Positions 1 to 11,368 of a DNA stretch of 64,000 bases are shown here, one piece after another; position 1 is the stretch's first letter, and each line of letters starts with the position of its first letter. The notes under the pieces were generated by a model, which had not been told where the DNA came from, made no database searches, and worked only from the letters and a program-made list of their open reading frames with translations. The position numbers and the translations under genes are program-made. The DNA lies in contig NC_063264.1 in NCBI RefSeq assembly GCF_019578655.1, positions 20,855,688-20,919,687 of the forward strand, read 5' to 3'. Source of the DNA: Ricinus communis (taxonomy: Eukaryota > Streptophyta > Magnoliopsida > Malpighiales > Euphorbiaceae).

Positions 1-1570
1 TGGTCAAGCTTGTCAACTGCGTTTAAATGATTCCTTAACAAAAATAAGGGGAAATTTGCGTCACTGTACCTAATAACACTCAAGCCTAATTTACTTCATT
101 ATATGCCTGCCAAACATCATAACACTCTAATTCCCTCTTGCCAAACATTAAAAGCAACATGATTTCTCCCTTACACACATAGGTTACATCTCGTCCTCAT
201 TGATCATCAAGCTAAGCCCCAATGCCACCAGTCAAGCTTGTTAATTGTGTTTCCATAATTCCTTACGCCAATCCTTGTATCATGAGGAGTACTCATGCAT
301 AGAGGAATAAAGAATAATGGAGACCCTAATGGTGCAAATCCTGAATTGGAATAATTGGGTGTGCCTCCATTTATATCGTTCCCGCTTTCTTCAAAAGATT
401 TGTCCGCGATCATTCGGAGAATGACATTAATACTTGATCAATTAATTTTCTTTCTTCGCATTTGTCCAAGCATTGGTTTAGTGCTTATGACTGCAACTTC
501 GATGCACTTTCACTAAACATTATCATGTTTGTGCTCATAAAATAAAAACAAACCATCATACTAAACAGAGGTTAGAAAGAGATGAATAAGCAAAATGAAT
601 AAAAATAGAACATTATTAGGATTACGAATTCAATAAGGAAAGAAATCACACGTTCTTTATTCTCTTTCCTATAGCTAAGCAGAAGGATTAAACCTAATTG
701 ATTTAGACACAAGAGTACACAAAGAACACAAAAGAAAGAAAGAACGTGAGGGATGAGTCTAGATTTACTAGCGTGAGTTTTAATAAGTCTGGAAAGTTCT
801 TGAAAGAACCCATAACTTGATTTCTTACAATGTGGAAGAATGAAATGATATGCTCGCTAGCTTGAAATATTCAAATGCATGTGGTTTTCATAGTGTGAAA
901 GCCCTCATTTCATAAGAAGAAAAAACTACAAGCAAAATCTGAATAAATAAACAAGAACCGGAGAGAAGTTGACTCGTCGACAACTATTGTAGTCCTAGGT
1001 TTTAACTCAATACTCGTGTTTATGCTCTTCAAATAAAACCAAACCATCATACTAGACAAATATTAGGAAGAGAGGCATAAAAGAGATGATCAAAATGAGA
1101 ACATAGATAAGATTCAAGGTTCGATACGAAAAGAAATCATAAGTTCTTTATTCTCTTCCATATGGTTAAGCATAAGATCAAATCGAATTGATTTAAACAC
1201 AAGGGTAGACAAAGAATAGAAAGGAAAAGAAGGACGTGAGCGATAAGTCTATGTTTGCTAGCGCGAGTCTAGATAAGTCTGCAAAGTTATTGAAAGAACC
1301 CATAACTTGATTTCTCGCAAGGTAGAAAATTGAAGTAATATGCTCACTAGCCTCAAGTAAAGAGCTTATTCCATAAGAAGAAGAAACAAGAAGCTAAATA
1401 TGAATAAATAAATAATGAATGATAAATAAACTAAAGTCAAATCATGAACTAAAGAGAAGTTGATTGGTCAACAACTGTCGTAGTCTTGAATTTTATGAGC
1501 CAAATTAATGAAAATAAGGGAAACTTCACGTGGGCCTATCTAATAACAATCCAACCCAAATTATTTCATT
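1..1570 (-). repeat. ~1-kb satellite, minus-oriented block
   Basis: Degenerate copies of the window's main tandem repeat, reading on the minus strand. Landmarks are the stretch around 208-240 (TCATCAAGCTAAGCC, then a CAAGCTTG box) and an Oct-like run of CATAGAGGAA/GGTGCAAATCCTGAA at about 296-345; both recur in every block. Spacing between successive landmarks in uninterrupted blocks is about 950-1020 bp. There are no coding signs: every ORF is short and not kept between copies. The block ends at an ATATG that is repeated on the far side of the LTR insertion at 1576-2816. Confidence 0.85.
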
Positions 1571-2149
1571 ATATGTGATACAAACCAAACTAGCACAACG
1601 AATCCTACTCTAACAAGGAGTCTTCATGATGCAAATCCTACTAACTTAAGGAATTCTAATCTAATAATGAGTCCTTACTCAACTAGGAATTCTAATCCTG
1701 TAAGGAGTCCTGATGATATTAGGAGGTCAAGCAATGAAAGGAATTCTAATTCAATTGCGAGTCCTAGTGCGATTCCAATTGCAGGTCAATGAGCTTATCC
1801 AAGACGTTTGGGCTAAAGCTACATCAAGGCTTGAAGAAATTGGATTTAAGTTCAAGGCTCATTAATGTAATTCCATTTATTGGGCTTGAATGAATTTAAT
1901 TGTGGTTAAAAAGAACAAAGAAGTTGAATTGGAGCATGTGAAGACCTTAGGCCTTTATTGGCTTATGTTATGAGGCCCATCTATATGACTTATGTAAATT
2001 AGGGTTTTATGACTTATTTAGGGCAGTCATACATGTATTTTAACTTAACTAGGACTTTGTTTAAGTTATCTCTTTTAGTTCGTAAGCTTATCTTTATGTT
2101 AGATGATATGTAAATCCTTATTAGTTAAGTTTTAGGTTTTTCTAAGGCC

Positions 2150-2157
2150 TATATAAG
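2150..2157 (+). promoter_or_regulatory. TATA box of LTR A
   Basis: TATATAAG in the context CCTATATAAGGCTAG, about 570 bp from the LTR start. The same context is kept in the sister LTR copy at about 36719-36733 and, on the minus strand, near 10370. It would mark the U3/R border of the element. Confidence 0.6.
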
Positions 2158-2490
2158 GCTAGTATGAATTTTGAGGTAAAAGTTAAAGTTGAAGTTGAAT
2201 GATAATGGTATTTTTACCTTAAACCTTATTTTCTTTGTCTTTGTATCCTTGTTTGAATGAAAATCTTACTTATCAAGGAGTTGATTTATCCATGTGGCAT
2301 ACTTGGAATTAGGGTTTAAGGGACTTAGTTTTCCTTAAGTTCTAAGTCTTGATCATCTTTTTAAGTAATCTGTTTTCAAACCTTTCTTAGGGGTTGAATC
2401 GAATTGGTTCTTGGGGTTTTCATGTTAATATCTTAGTGGTACGCAATTCAAAAGGGATTTCTCAAGCTTATTCATGGAGGTTCCATATCA

Positions 2491-2505
2491 TTTGATATTA
2501 GAGAT
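2491..2505 (+). other. Degenerate tRNA-iMet type primer-binding site
   Basis: TTTGATATTAGAGAT directly follows the LTR end. It is a mutated form of the TTTGGTATCAGAGC site that most plant LTR retrotransposons use to prime from initiator tRNA-Met. A better preserved form follows the LTR of element H at 11351. Confidence 0.6.
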
Positions 2506-2816
2506 TTAGCTCTAGATCAGGTTTTATCCTTCATATTTTCATTAGTCAATTTTGATTCCTTGTATTTCTTTGTTCTTTCTTTTAGTTTAGTTCTTACTAC
2601 TGTTCTTTATTTATCTTTTATTTTGAATCTGTTTTATATCAAATCATATTTTTTTTAAGAAAAAGAAATAAAATAATATTCATTTTGTTGATTTAATTAT
2701 GTCCTTTTTTGTTTATTCATTTATTAATATAGTAATTCTTCATTACATATTGTTCTTATATGTTTTATTGTGTTTAGGCTTAATCTTGTTCATTAAATCT
2801 AGTTTTGTCTTCTTAT

Positions 2817-3525
2817 ATATGTCCCAAACATTAGAACACTCGCATTGCCATTTGTATTATGCCTGGATTAATCGAAAGCAACATGATTTCTCCCTTACAT
2901 GTGCGAATTTACATCTCATCCTGCTTGATGATCAAGTTGATTCGTTATGGTAATCCTTGTGTCATCAGGAGTTCTCATGCCTAGAGGAACAACGAATGAA
3001 GGAGACCCCAATGGTGCAACTCTTGAATCGTAGAATTTGGTAGTGACTAGATTCTCATCGTTCCCTCTTTCCTCTAAAAGATTGGTCAATACTTGATCAA
3101 CTAATTTTCTTTCTTCGCATTTGTCCAAGCATCAGATTGGTGACTATAATTTCCACTTCTATGCGCTTTTCCTCAACACTCGTGTTTATACTACTCAAAT
3201 AATACCATACCATCATTTCATACAGAGATTAGAAAGAGAGGCACAAAAGAGACAAAAATGATTACACAAATAGGATTTCATATTCGATAGGGAAACAAAT
3301 AAAAAGTTATTTGTTCTTTTCCATATGGCTAAGCATAAGATCAAATCGAATTGATTTAAACATAAGGATAGATAAAGAATAAAAGAAAAAGGAAGACATG
3401 AGTGATAAGTTTATGTTCGCTAGTGCGAGTCTAGATAAGTTTGCAAAGCTTTTGAAAGAACCTATAACTTGATTTCTCAAAAGGTAGAAAACTGAAGTAA
3501 TATGCTACTAGCCTCAAATATTCAT
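2817..3525 (-). repeat. ~1-kb satellite, minus-oriented block
   Basis: Continues the repeat unit interrupted at 1570, in the same orientation and phase. It starts at the CCCAAACAT box and runs through the CTTTCCTCT and GCTAGTGCGAGTCTAGATAAG boxes. It ends abruptly at about 3525, where the repeat continues in the opposite orientation. Confidence 0.8.
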
Positions 3526-6198
3526 ATAATAAAGTAATTTTATTCAAAGTGTTATTAGGTAGGGCCACACGAATTTTCCCTTGGTTTCATTACGCTGGCT
3601 CTTAAAAATTGGAACTATGAGAGTTGTTGACCAATCACCTCTCTAGTTCTTGATTTGACTTTAGTTTATTCATCTTTATTTATTTATTTATTATTCATAG
3701 TTAGCTTCTAATTTCTTCTTCTTATGAAATAAGGGCTTTCGCACTAAAAAAATTGTGTGCAACTGAATACTTGAGGCTAGTGAGCATAATATTCAATTCT
3801 CTACCTTGCGAAAAATCGATTAATAGGTTCTTTTAAGAACTTTGCGGACTTAGCAACACTTGCGCTAGCGAGCATAGACTTATCGCTGACGTCCTTCTAT
3901 TCTTTTGATCAATTATTGATATTATTCTCTAAATGATCATGTATGAAATATTTTAGAGGAAATAGAGAACGATGAGAATTGAGGCAAGCCCAAATATTCT
4001 GATTCAGGATTTTGACGACTGGGATCTCCATCGTTCATTGTTCCTCTAGGCATGTGGACACCTGATGGCATATGGATTAGCATAAGGAATCATAGGAATG
4101 CAATTGACAAACTTGACGAGTTGCATTAGGGCTTAACTTGATGATCATCTAGGAGGAGACATAAATCCACTCGCATAAAGGAGAAATCATGTTGTTTTCA
4201 ACTAATCCAAGCGTAACACAATTAGGAAAGAAAGCTTTTTGATGTTTGGGATGTATATAATGAAGTAATGTGGTTCAAAGTGTTATTAGGTAGGCCTATG
4301 CGAATTTCCCTTTGTATTTGTTAGCTGGTTCTTAGAATTTATGACTATGAGAGTTGTTGACTAGTTAACTCCTCTCCAGTTCGTGATTTGACTTTAGTTT
4401 GTTCATCTTTCTTTATATTTAGTTTCTAGTTCTTCTTTCTATGGAATAAGGGCTTTCGCACTATGAAAACCGCATGCAACCGAATACTTAAGGCTAATGA
4501 GCATATTATTTCAATTTTCTACCTTACCGAAAATCAAGCTATCGTGCATAGATTTATCTCTCATGTACTTCCTTTCTTTCATTTTCTTTGTTTACCCTTA
4601 TGTTTAAATCAATTTGATTTGATTCTTATGCTTAGCCATATAGAAGAGAACAAAGAACTTTTTATTTCTTTCCTTATTGGATCCAAAATCCTATCTATGT
4701 AATAATTTTGTTCATCTCTTTCTAATCTCTATACAGTGTGATGGTTTGGTTTTATTTAAGGAGCATAAACACATGTGTTAAGTGATAGAATGTGGAAGCA
4801 GTAATTGTAGGCACCAATTCAATGCTTGGACAAATGCGAAGAAAGAAAATTAGTTTATCAAGTACTGATATCATTCTCCCAATGATATCATACCAATCTT
4901 TTAGAGGAAAGAGGAAATGACGAGAATCTAGGTACGACCAAATGTTCTGATTTAGGATTTGCGCCATTGGGGTCTCTATCATTCCTTGTTCCTCTAAGGA
5001 TGAGAACTCTTGATGATAGAAGGATTACCATAAGGAATCATGGGACTGCATTTGACAAGCTTGATCAGTGGCATTAGGGCTCAGCTTGATCATCAAGCAG
5101 GATGAGAGGTAAATCTGTGCACGTAAAGGAGAAATCATATTGCTTTCGATTAATCTAGGCATAATACAAGTGGGAATGGAAATGTTTTGATGTTTGGGAT
5201 GCATATGATAAATAATTTGGGTTGGAATGTTATTACATAGGGATCGGAGTGGCATTAGGGCTTTTTTCGTTAAACTGGCTTATAGAACTTCGGACTACGA
5301 GAGTTATTGATCAGTCAACTCCTCTTTGGTTCTTAAATTGACTTTAGTTTATTCATCTTTCTTACTTTATATATTCATATTTTGCTTATAGTTTCTTATT
5401 CTTATGGAATGAGGACTTCCGCACTATGAAAATCAAATGCAACTGAATATTTGACGCTAGTGAGTATATTATTCTAGTTTGCTACATTGCGGGAAATCAA
5501 GCTATAGGTTTGTTGACATACTTTGTGGACTTATCTGCACTCGCGCTAGCGAACATAAACTTATCTCTCACGTCCTTTCTTTGTTTTATGTTCTTTGTTT
5601 ACTCTTGTGTTTAAATCAATTCGATTTGATCCCTATGCTTAGATGTGTGGAAGAGAATAAAGAATTCGCGATTTCTTCCCTTATCAGATCTAAAACCCTA
5701 CTTATGTTCTCATTTTGCTTGTTTCTTTTATGCCTCTCTTTCTAATCTCTATCTAGTATGATGGTTTGCTTTTATTTGGGTAGCATAGACACGAGTGTTG
5801 AGTGAAAGCGCATGGAAGTGACAATCATAGGCACAGATGCAATTCGTGGATAAATGCGCAGAAAGAAAATTAGTTGATGAGTATTGATATCATTCTCCGT
5901 ATGGTCGAGGTTAAATCTTTTGGAGGAAAGAGAGAACGATGAGAATGAAGGCACGTTCAAATATCCCGATTCAAGATTTGCTCCATTAGGATCTCCATCA
6001 TTCATTATTCTTCTAGGCACAAGGACTCCTGATGATAAATGGATTGGTGCATGGAATTATGGGAACACAATTGACAAGCTTGACTAGTGGCAATGGGACT
6101 TAGCTTGATGATCAAGTAGGACGAGACATAAATCCACGTGCATAAGGGGAAAATCATGTTGTATTCGATTAATCCAAGCGCAATACAAGCAAGAATAT
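3526..6198 (+). repeat. ~1-kb satellite, plus-oriented block (nearly 3 units)
   Basis: Tandem units in plus orientation. The landmark TTAGCTTGATGATCA (or close variants) lies near 4135, 5088 and 6110, giving periods of about 953 and 1022 bp. A second landmark, GGGCTTTCGCACTATGAAAA, lies near 4450 and, degenerate, near 5410. The block is cut at about 6198 by the RT sliver and Copia-like LTR and resumes in phase at 8341. Confidence 0.85.
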
Positions 6199-6321
6199 AT
6201 GTCCATGCAACTCATCAAGCATATCATCTAATGGAATAGGATGTCGATAGTTTACCATTATTTTATTCACAGTGCTACAATCAATGCACATCCTCCAAAT
6301 TCCATCCTTCTTAGGCACCAA
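6199..6321 (-). pseudogene. Reverse transcriptase sliver of a chromovirus
   Basis: On the minus strand this 123-bp piece matches the RT region just after the VPKKDG motif (W-R-M-C-I-D-C, then I-M-V-N-Y, then D-M-L-D-E-L-H-G), as seen in the longer RT copies at 14830 and 47711. It is cut inside VPKK exactly where the neighbouring LTR begins. It has no other element sequence around it, so it probably arrived with, or by recombination at, the LTR next to it. Confidence 0.75.
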
Positions 6322-7504
6322 TTATTAGATGTATGTCCTAAAAGCCAATTAGACTGCTTTTTGGTTCATACATTGTGATATTATTATGTAACAAATATCT
6401 TTTTATTAAGGGCAGTTTTTTATCATTAAGGGCAGTTTTTTATCATTCATTGTTGCAGTAATATTAAAGACTCCATTCTCAAGAGTTGAGAATATGAGTG
6501 ACAAATGATCTTTAGAATAAATGTTATAAAATAGTTCTTGGTCATAGGATTATTTATTGGATATTTTTAATTCGGAAGACCAACATAATGCGTTTAACCT
6601 TATGATTAGTATGAAATACTAATATATATAGGATGGTGAGTCTCATGCCATTTAGTATAAGTTACTAAGTTAATCATTATGGGTCACTTGTGAGATGAGT
6701 GGACTAAACATGACTTAAAGAACTAATGAATCATATGGATGATTTACTTAAGTCCTTAATTTATTATTAAGTTATGATGGTATAACTAATCCTCACACTT
6801 GAGGTGACAGAGTTATCTCATGAATATGTAATTGGAATTTTCTTATGCTTTAGATATTTGTTCATACCTAGAATGGGTACTTGTAGATAGTGGCTCTAGT
6901 TCCAAATGCATGAAGGCAAGTGTTCATCAACAAGGAATCCATTGCCTTGAATAAACATGGGGAATATCCTATGCGATATGATAACATTTTGACAAAGAAA
7001 TCCTTGGCTAAGGTAATTATGATTAATGGAAAAGGGGTTTTTGCATTAATCACATTTAGAGATGTATCCTGGATTTGGTCATAGAATCAATTAATGGATT
7101 TGACTATTCCAAGATCCTCACTTTATTAGGATATTATTCAATGGAAGGTTTTAATTACTTGATAATTATAAATAAAGGGTTCATGGATAATCAATACCTT
7201 TATTATTAATTGGTAATTATAATATGTTGCTAGACATCACTTGCAATTTATGGGAATGATTGAGGGACAATTATTTAATTGTTCCCTTAGTTATTTAAAG
7301 TGTTTTAATTAATATTAAAGAGTTTAATATTAAATTTTCATTGCCAATTAATAATGAACCTAGAAAGTCACACATATTAAGATCAACTCAAGCATGCGAT
7401 GGACTTGACTTGTATCTCGAATAGGAACACTAGCATCATCCGAATTTAAAGTCCACACATGTCTAACTAATGATAATGTATAACATATAAGTGTTATATA
7501 TTGA

Positions 7505-7905
7505 AGGAGCTTGACACATGTCATCACAAAAAAGTTTCTAATGTCATGTATTTATACAACAGCTTGACACAAGTCATCACAAAAGAGTCTTATGATGACA
7601 CGTGTCATGAAAGTAGCTTGACATGTGTCATCATGAAAGGTTTATGATGACATGTGTAGAGAAAGTATCCAGACACGTGTCATCACAAAATGGTTTTATG
7701 ATGACATGTGTTAGGAAAGCAGCTTGACACGTGTCATCACCTAAAAGGATTTTATGATGACATGTGTAAAGAAAGTAGCTTGACACGTGTCATCACTAAA
7801 ATGATTTTATGATGAAATGTGTTAAGGAAGCAGCTTGACACGTGGTGTAATATAGCTTGACATGTGTCATCACAATAGAGTTTTATAATGACATGTATTT
7901 GTACA
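7505..7905 (+). repeat. 54-56 bp minisatellite of G-box hairpins
   Basis: About seven imperfect copies of a unit with consensus AGCTTGACACGTGTCATCAC, about 12 bp of spacer, TGATGACATGTGT and GAAAG. The first half contains the perfect palindrome TGACACGTGTCA with a G-box core CACGTG; intact cores are at 7599, 7674, 7728, 7784 and 7839 (later spacings 54, 56, 55). The two halves of a unit are near-complementary and could form a stem of about 13 bp. The array lies just upstream of the LTR TATA box. Confidence 0.85.
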
Positions 7906-7933
7906 ACTATGTTAAGTATTATGAATCCTTAAC

Positions 7934-7941
7934 TATATAAG
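7934..7941 (+). promoter_or_regulatory. TATA box of the Copia-like LTR
   Basis: TATATAAG lies about 30 bp downstream of the G-box array, where a U3 core promoter would sit. Confidence 0.6.
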
Positions 7942-8340
7942 AGAGTTTCTTACTATTATTATCAAAAGAAGAATAGAGATAATCGACATACTTACTATCA
8001 TAATAAGGTTATCATAGTAGGAAACTTGAGAGTGGAAAATGAGTTCATCATCTTCAGGATTGAATAGCTTTGCTTGAAGTTGATTGTGTGAGATAATCTA
8101 GAGGATTCGCAATTGCGAATCTCTATTTGATTCTCTAACAGAAACATCATCAACAATTAAGAATCGAATTCTGCTCTTCAAAGGTTGTAGTCTTTTTCTT
8201 TGTGTTCGTCATGTTCATAAAAGAAAAGTTATTTTCTTTTCTCAACTTAAATCCTCAATTACAATTTGTAACCTTAATTTCCATGAGATATGAAATGTTT
8301 AGAGCTTTTGCTGCGCCACTGCATATGTGTTTTTCCAACA

Positions 8341-9650
8341 TTTTGATGTTTAGGATGCATATAATGATATAATTTGGGTTAGATTTTTATTAGGTAGGCC
8401 TACACAAATTTACCCTTATTTTTGTTAAGCTGGCTTAGAAAATTTAGGCCCACGAGAGTTGTTAACTAGTCAACTGCTCTTCGGTTCTTGATTTAACTTT
8501 AGTTTATTCATCTTTCTTTATTTATATATTCATATTTAGCTTCTAGTTTCTTCCTCGCATGGAATGAGGGCTTTCGCATTATTAAAACCATATGTAACCG
8601 AATACTTGATGCTAATGAGCATATCATTTCAGTTTTCTACCTTGCGGGAAATCAAGTTATGGGTTCTTTCTAGGACTTTATGGACTTATCAACACTCATG
8701 GTAGTGAACATAGACTTATCACTTAAGTCCTTCCTTTCTTTTGCCTTGTTTGTCTACCCATGTGTTTATAAGAATTCTGTTTGATCCTTATGCTTAGTCG
8801 TATAGAAGAGAACAAAGAACTTATGTTTCTTTCCATATCAAATTTGAAATCCTGCCTATGTTCTCTTTTTGTTCATTTCTTTATGCCTCTTTGTCTAGTA
8901 TGATGGTATGGTTTTATTTGGGGAGCATAAACACAAGTGTTAAGTGAAAGCACGTGGAGGCAGCAATCATAGGCACCGATCTAATGCTTGGATGAAGAAG
9001 GAAAATTAGTTGAACGAGTATTAATATCATTGTCAGAATAATCGCAAAAGAATATTTTAGAGGAAAGAGGGAACGACAAGAATCAAGGCACTCCTATATA
9101 TTTCAATTTAGGATGTGCATCATTGAGATCTCCATGTTCCTTGTTCCTCTACGCACGAGGACTGCTGATGACACAAGGATTGGTGTAAGGAATCATGGGA
9201 ACATAATTGACAAGTTGACCAGTGGCATTCAGGCTTAGCTTAATGATCAAGCAGGATGAGATGTAAATCCACGCATGTAAGCGATAAATCATATTATTTC
9301 AATTAATCCAAGCATATACAAGCAGGAATGCGAGCATTTTCATGTTTGGGACGCATATAATGAAGTAACTTGGGCAGGAGTATTATTTAGTAGCCCATGC
9401 GAATTTCTCCTTGTTTGTTGGTTAAGCTGCCTCATAAAATTTGGGAGTACGAGAGTTGTTGACCAGTCAACTTCTCTGTAGGTTTATTCATCTTTCTTTA
9501 TTTATTTTTTCATATTTAGGTTCTATTTTATTCTTCTAGTGGAATGAGGGCATTCACACTATAAAAACTGCATACAATCGAATACTTAAGACTAGTAAGA
9601 GTATTATTTCAGTTTTCTACCTTGCAAAATATCAAGTCATGGCTTCTAAT
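8341..9650 (+). repeat. ~1-kb satellite, plus-oriented block
   Basis: Resumes with TTTTGATGTTTAGGATGC in phase with the unit cut at 6198. The TTAGCTTAATGATCAAGCAGG landmark is at about 9235. Once the insertion is subtracted, its distance from the landmark at 6110 is about 985 bp, one normal period. It ends where element H begins. Confidence 0.8.
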
Positions 9651-10063
9651 ATGGATCCATTAAGGCTCAAATATGTTGATTTGGATGGGCTTAATGACGA
9701 GGGCAACAAGAAAGAATCAAGGAAGTATCCAATAAATTTGCCACTAGGTTTACTTACAAGGTTAAGGGCCAAGAAACTTCAAGAGTCCTTAAATTGCTAT
9801 GAGTGGGCTAACAATGAAAGTCCAATAGAATCAGCCTAAATGAAATTCATAAAGAATGGGCTTTCTTTAATGTTCTTGAAATCCAAGTTTATGAAAGCTA
9901 AATGGGCTTTATTTAATGTTCTTCAAATCCAAATTTACGAAGGCTTTATTTAGCTCTTAGTATCCTATTTGGTTACATATTATAGTTACCTAAGCTTGTA
10001 AGGAAACTCATATTAGATCATATTAGTTAAGTAAGAGTTCTATTCTTGTTAAGACTTTGGATA

Positions 10064-11015
10064 TGATACGAAGATGGCTAACTTGTACCAAAACCGTGTT
10101 CGATGCTAATGTCTTCACCAAGGATCGTTCACCTAATCAAGCAAATAAACTCTAACTCCCAACCAGACCCTTAAATAACTTATACTTATGAACCTTAATT
10201 ATAAGGAATTAAAGGTTGTTTAACATAAATAAAAGTTTAGGTTAAACTAAGTTTGTAAAATACTAAGCCTTCACTTGATAAATTCACCAAGTTCATAAAG
10301 AACAAAAGAAGAGAATTAACTCCAAAATAATCAATATTCAACAACTCACTTTATATAGAAATTCGTACTAGCTTATATAGGCCTTAAAAACCTAATTCTA
10401 TAATGATAAGGAAGCAAATAACAATAAGACTAGGAATAGAACTTCTAAACTAAATGGATAACTTAAAACAAGACTCTTAGCTATTAAAAGACTCCTTTAA
10501 ATGAACAAGTACTCCTAAAATTCGTCCAAACATAGCCCATATAAAAAACATGACATTTGGGCTTAAGTAACATGTAATAAGCGGACCATGCTTGAGTATT
10601 AGACACTAAATAGCTTGACTTTTATTTTGGCCTATTTTTTTGACTTGTTCATGCCTCCATAAATTGAATTAAGTTGATAAGAGTATCTTGAGGCCCATTG
10701 TCTTGATTAAGCCCAATCTCACTTGGGCTTTGGATCTCCAAACCAAGCTTCAACTCTTGCTTCACGAACACTCCTAAAGCATCCTTGAACTTCTTCATGT
10801 AAGCTTTAGTCATTGGTCCATCATATTTGAGTGGCTTGTCTATAATCCAATTTGGATTAGGATTCCTAGCTGGAGAAGGATTCCTCGTGGGACTAGGATT
10901 TCTAGTTGAAGTAGGACTCCTCGTGGGACTAGGATTTCTAGTTGAAGTAGGACTCCTCGTGGGACTAGGATTCCTAGTTGGAGTATGATTCGTTGTGCTA
11001 CATGGGTTCTCATCA
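10064..11015 (-). mobile_element. Solo LTR of an A-like chromovirus, inserted antisense
   Basis: 952 bp, TGATACGAAG...TTCTCATCA on the plus strand, flanked by a perfect 5-bp duplication GGATA (10059-10063 and 11016-11020). It interrupts the 5' LTR of element H. On the minus strand it begins TGATGAGAACCCATGTAGCA and has the AGCACAACGAATC box of LTR A. Its TATA context also matches LTR A. Confidence 0.9.
10869..10990 (-). repeat. 36-bp tandem repeat in the solo LTR U3
   Basis: About three copies of a 36-bp unit (plus strand CTCGTGGGACTAGGATTTCT, then AGTTGAAGTAGGACTC), the first two nearly identical. Each unit looks like two related 18-bp halves. LTR A at 1600-1760 holds a more decayed form, so the array is an old feature of this U3 that has recently re-expanded here. 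Confidence 0.8.
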
Positions 11016-11350
11016 GGATATGTCTTTAAAACATGTCAAATTCGTATGCCTTTTTTAGATTACGATTAATTAAAGTTTTTACTTTCTTTGAAGCCAAAAA
11101 TGCTTGTATCTTGTGTTCTTGTTTGAATGCAAAACTTACTTATCAAGAAGTTGATCTATCCTTGTGGCGTACTTAGGATTAGGGTTTAAAGGACTTAGTT
11201 TTTCTTAGGTTCTATTTCTTGATCATCTTATAATCTAATTAGACGATCCTAGGTTTTGATTTCAAGTTGTTCTTTGGATTTTCAAGTTAGTGATTCACAG
11301 GTTCATAAGGATTAAAGTTCATAGGTTCTATTCTTGGAGGTTTTTTAACA

Positions 11351-11368
11351 TTTGATATCAGAGCTTTT
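11351..11368 (+). other. Primer-binding site of element H (tRNA-iMet type)
   Basis: TTTGATATCAGAGCTTTT directly after the LTR end. It differs from the canonical TTTGGTATCAGAGC core by one base. Confidence 0.7.

Larger units (their letters stand above)
1576..2816 (+). mobile_element. Ty3/gypsy LTR (family A) plus truncated leader
   Basis: A 915-bp LTR (1576-2490, TGATAC...ATATCA) is followed by a degenerate primer-binding site and about 310 bp of AT-rich leader, where the element stops. ATATG stands on both sides (1571-1575 and 2817-2821). Either this is a target-site duplication with an unusual right end, or a later deletion used this short repeat. The U3 part has degenerate short repeats of the AGGAGTCCTAAT type. 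Related LTR copies lie at 10064-11015 (minus) and at 22902-23187 plus 36431-37058. Confidence 0.8.
6322..8340 (+). mobile_element. Probable Copia-type solo LTR (about 2 kb)
   Basis: The satellite stops before and resumes directly after this segment. The right end is TTTTTCCAACA and the last 60 bp carry a GAGCTTTTGCTGCGCCA stretch, of the kind seen at the 3' ends of many plant Ty1/Copia LTRs. The left end (TTATTAGATGTATGTCC) looks like a mutated TGTTAGATG. It has a TATA box at 7934, a repeat array in the probable U3, and no internal genes or second LTR. Around 6878-7060 the reading frames contain a D-S-G-S-S stretch that may be a decayed protease fragment, but I would not rely on it. Assignment to Copia is by resemblance only. 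Confidence 0.55.
9677..11350 (+). repeat. 5' LTR of element H, interrupted
   Basis: Begins TGATTTGGATGGGC and ends TTTTTTAACA, directly before the primer-binding site. Removing the antisense LTR at 10064-11015 and one target-site copy leaves about 717 bp, close to the 706 bp of the related C2 LTR. Its first 160 bp can be read as the pol C-terminal tail (LLTRLRAKKLQESLN), showing that pol extends into the LTR in this family. Confidence 0.75.

Noticed and set aside
2699..2953. 84-codon ORF with a hydrophobic start
   Set aside because: It spans the junction between retroelement leader and satellite, so it is a chance frame.
6868..7060. Possible Copia protease fragment (DSGSS context) inside the Copia-like LTR
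   Set aside because: Only a short match with stops around it; without alignment to internal regions I cannot separate it from chance.
7505..7905. CRISPR-like array of regularly spaced palindromes
   Set aside because: The spacers are not unique, the units are imperfect copies along their whole length, and the context is a plant LTR.
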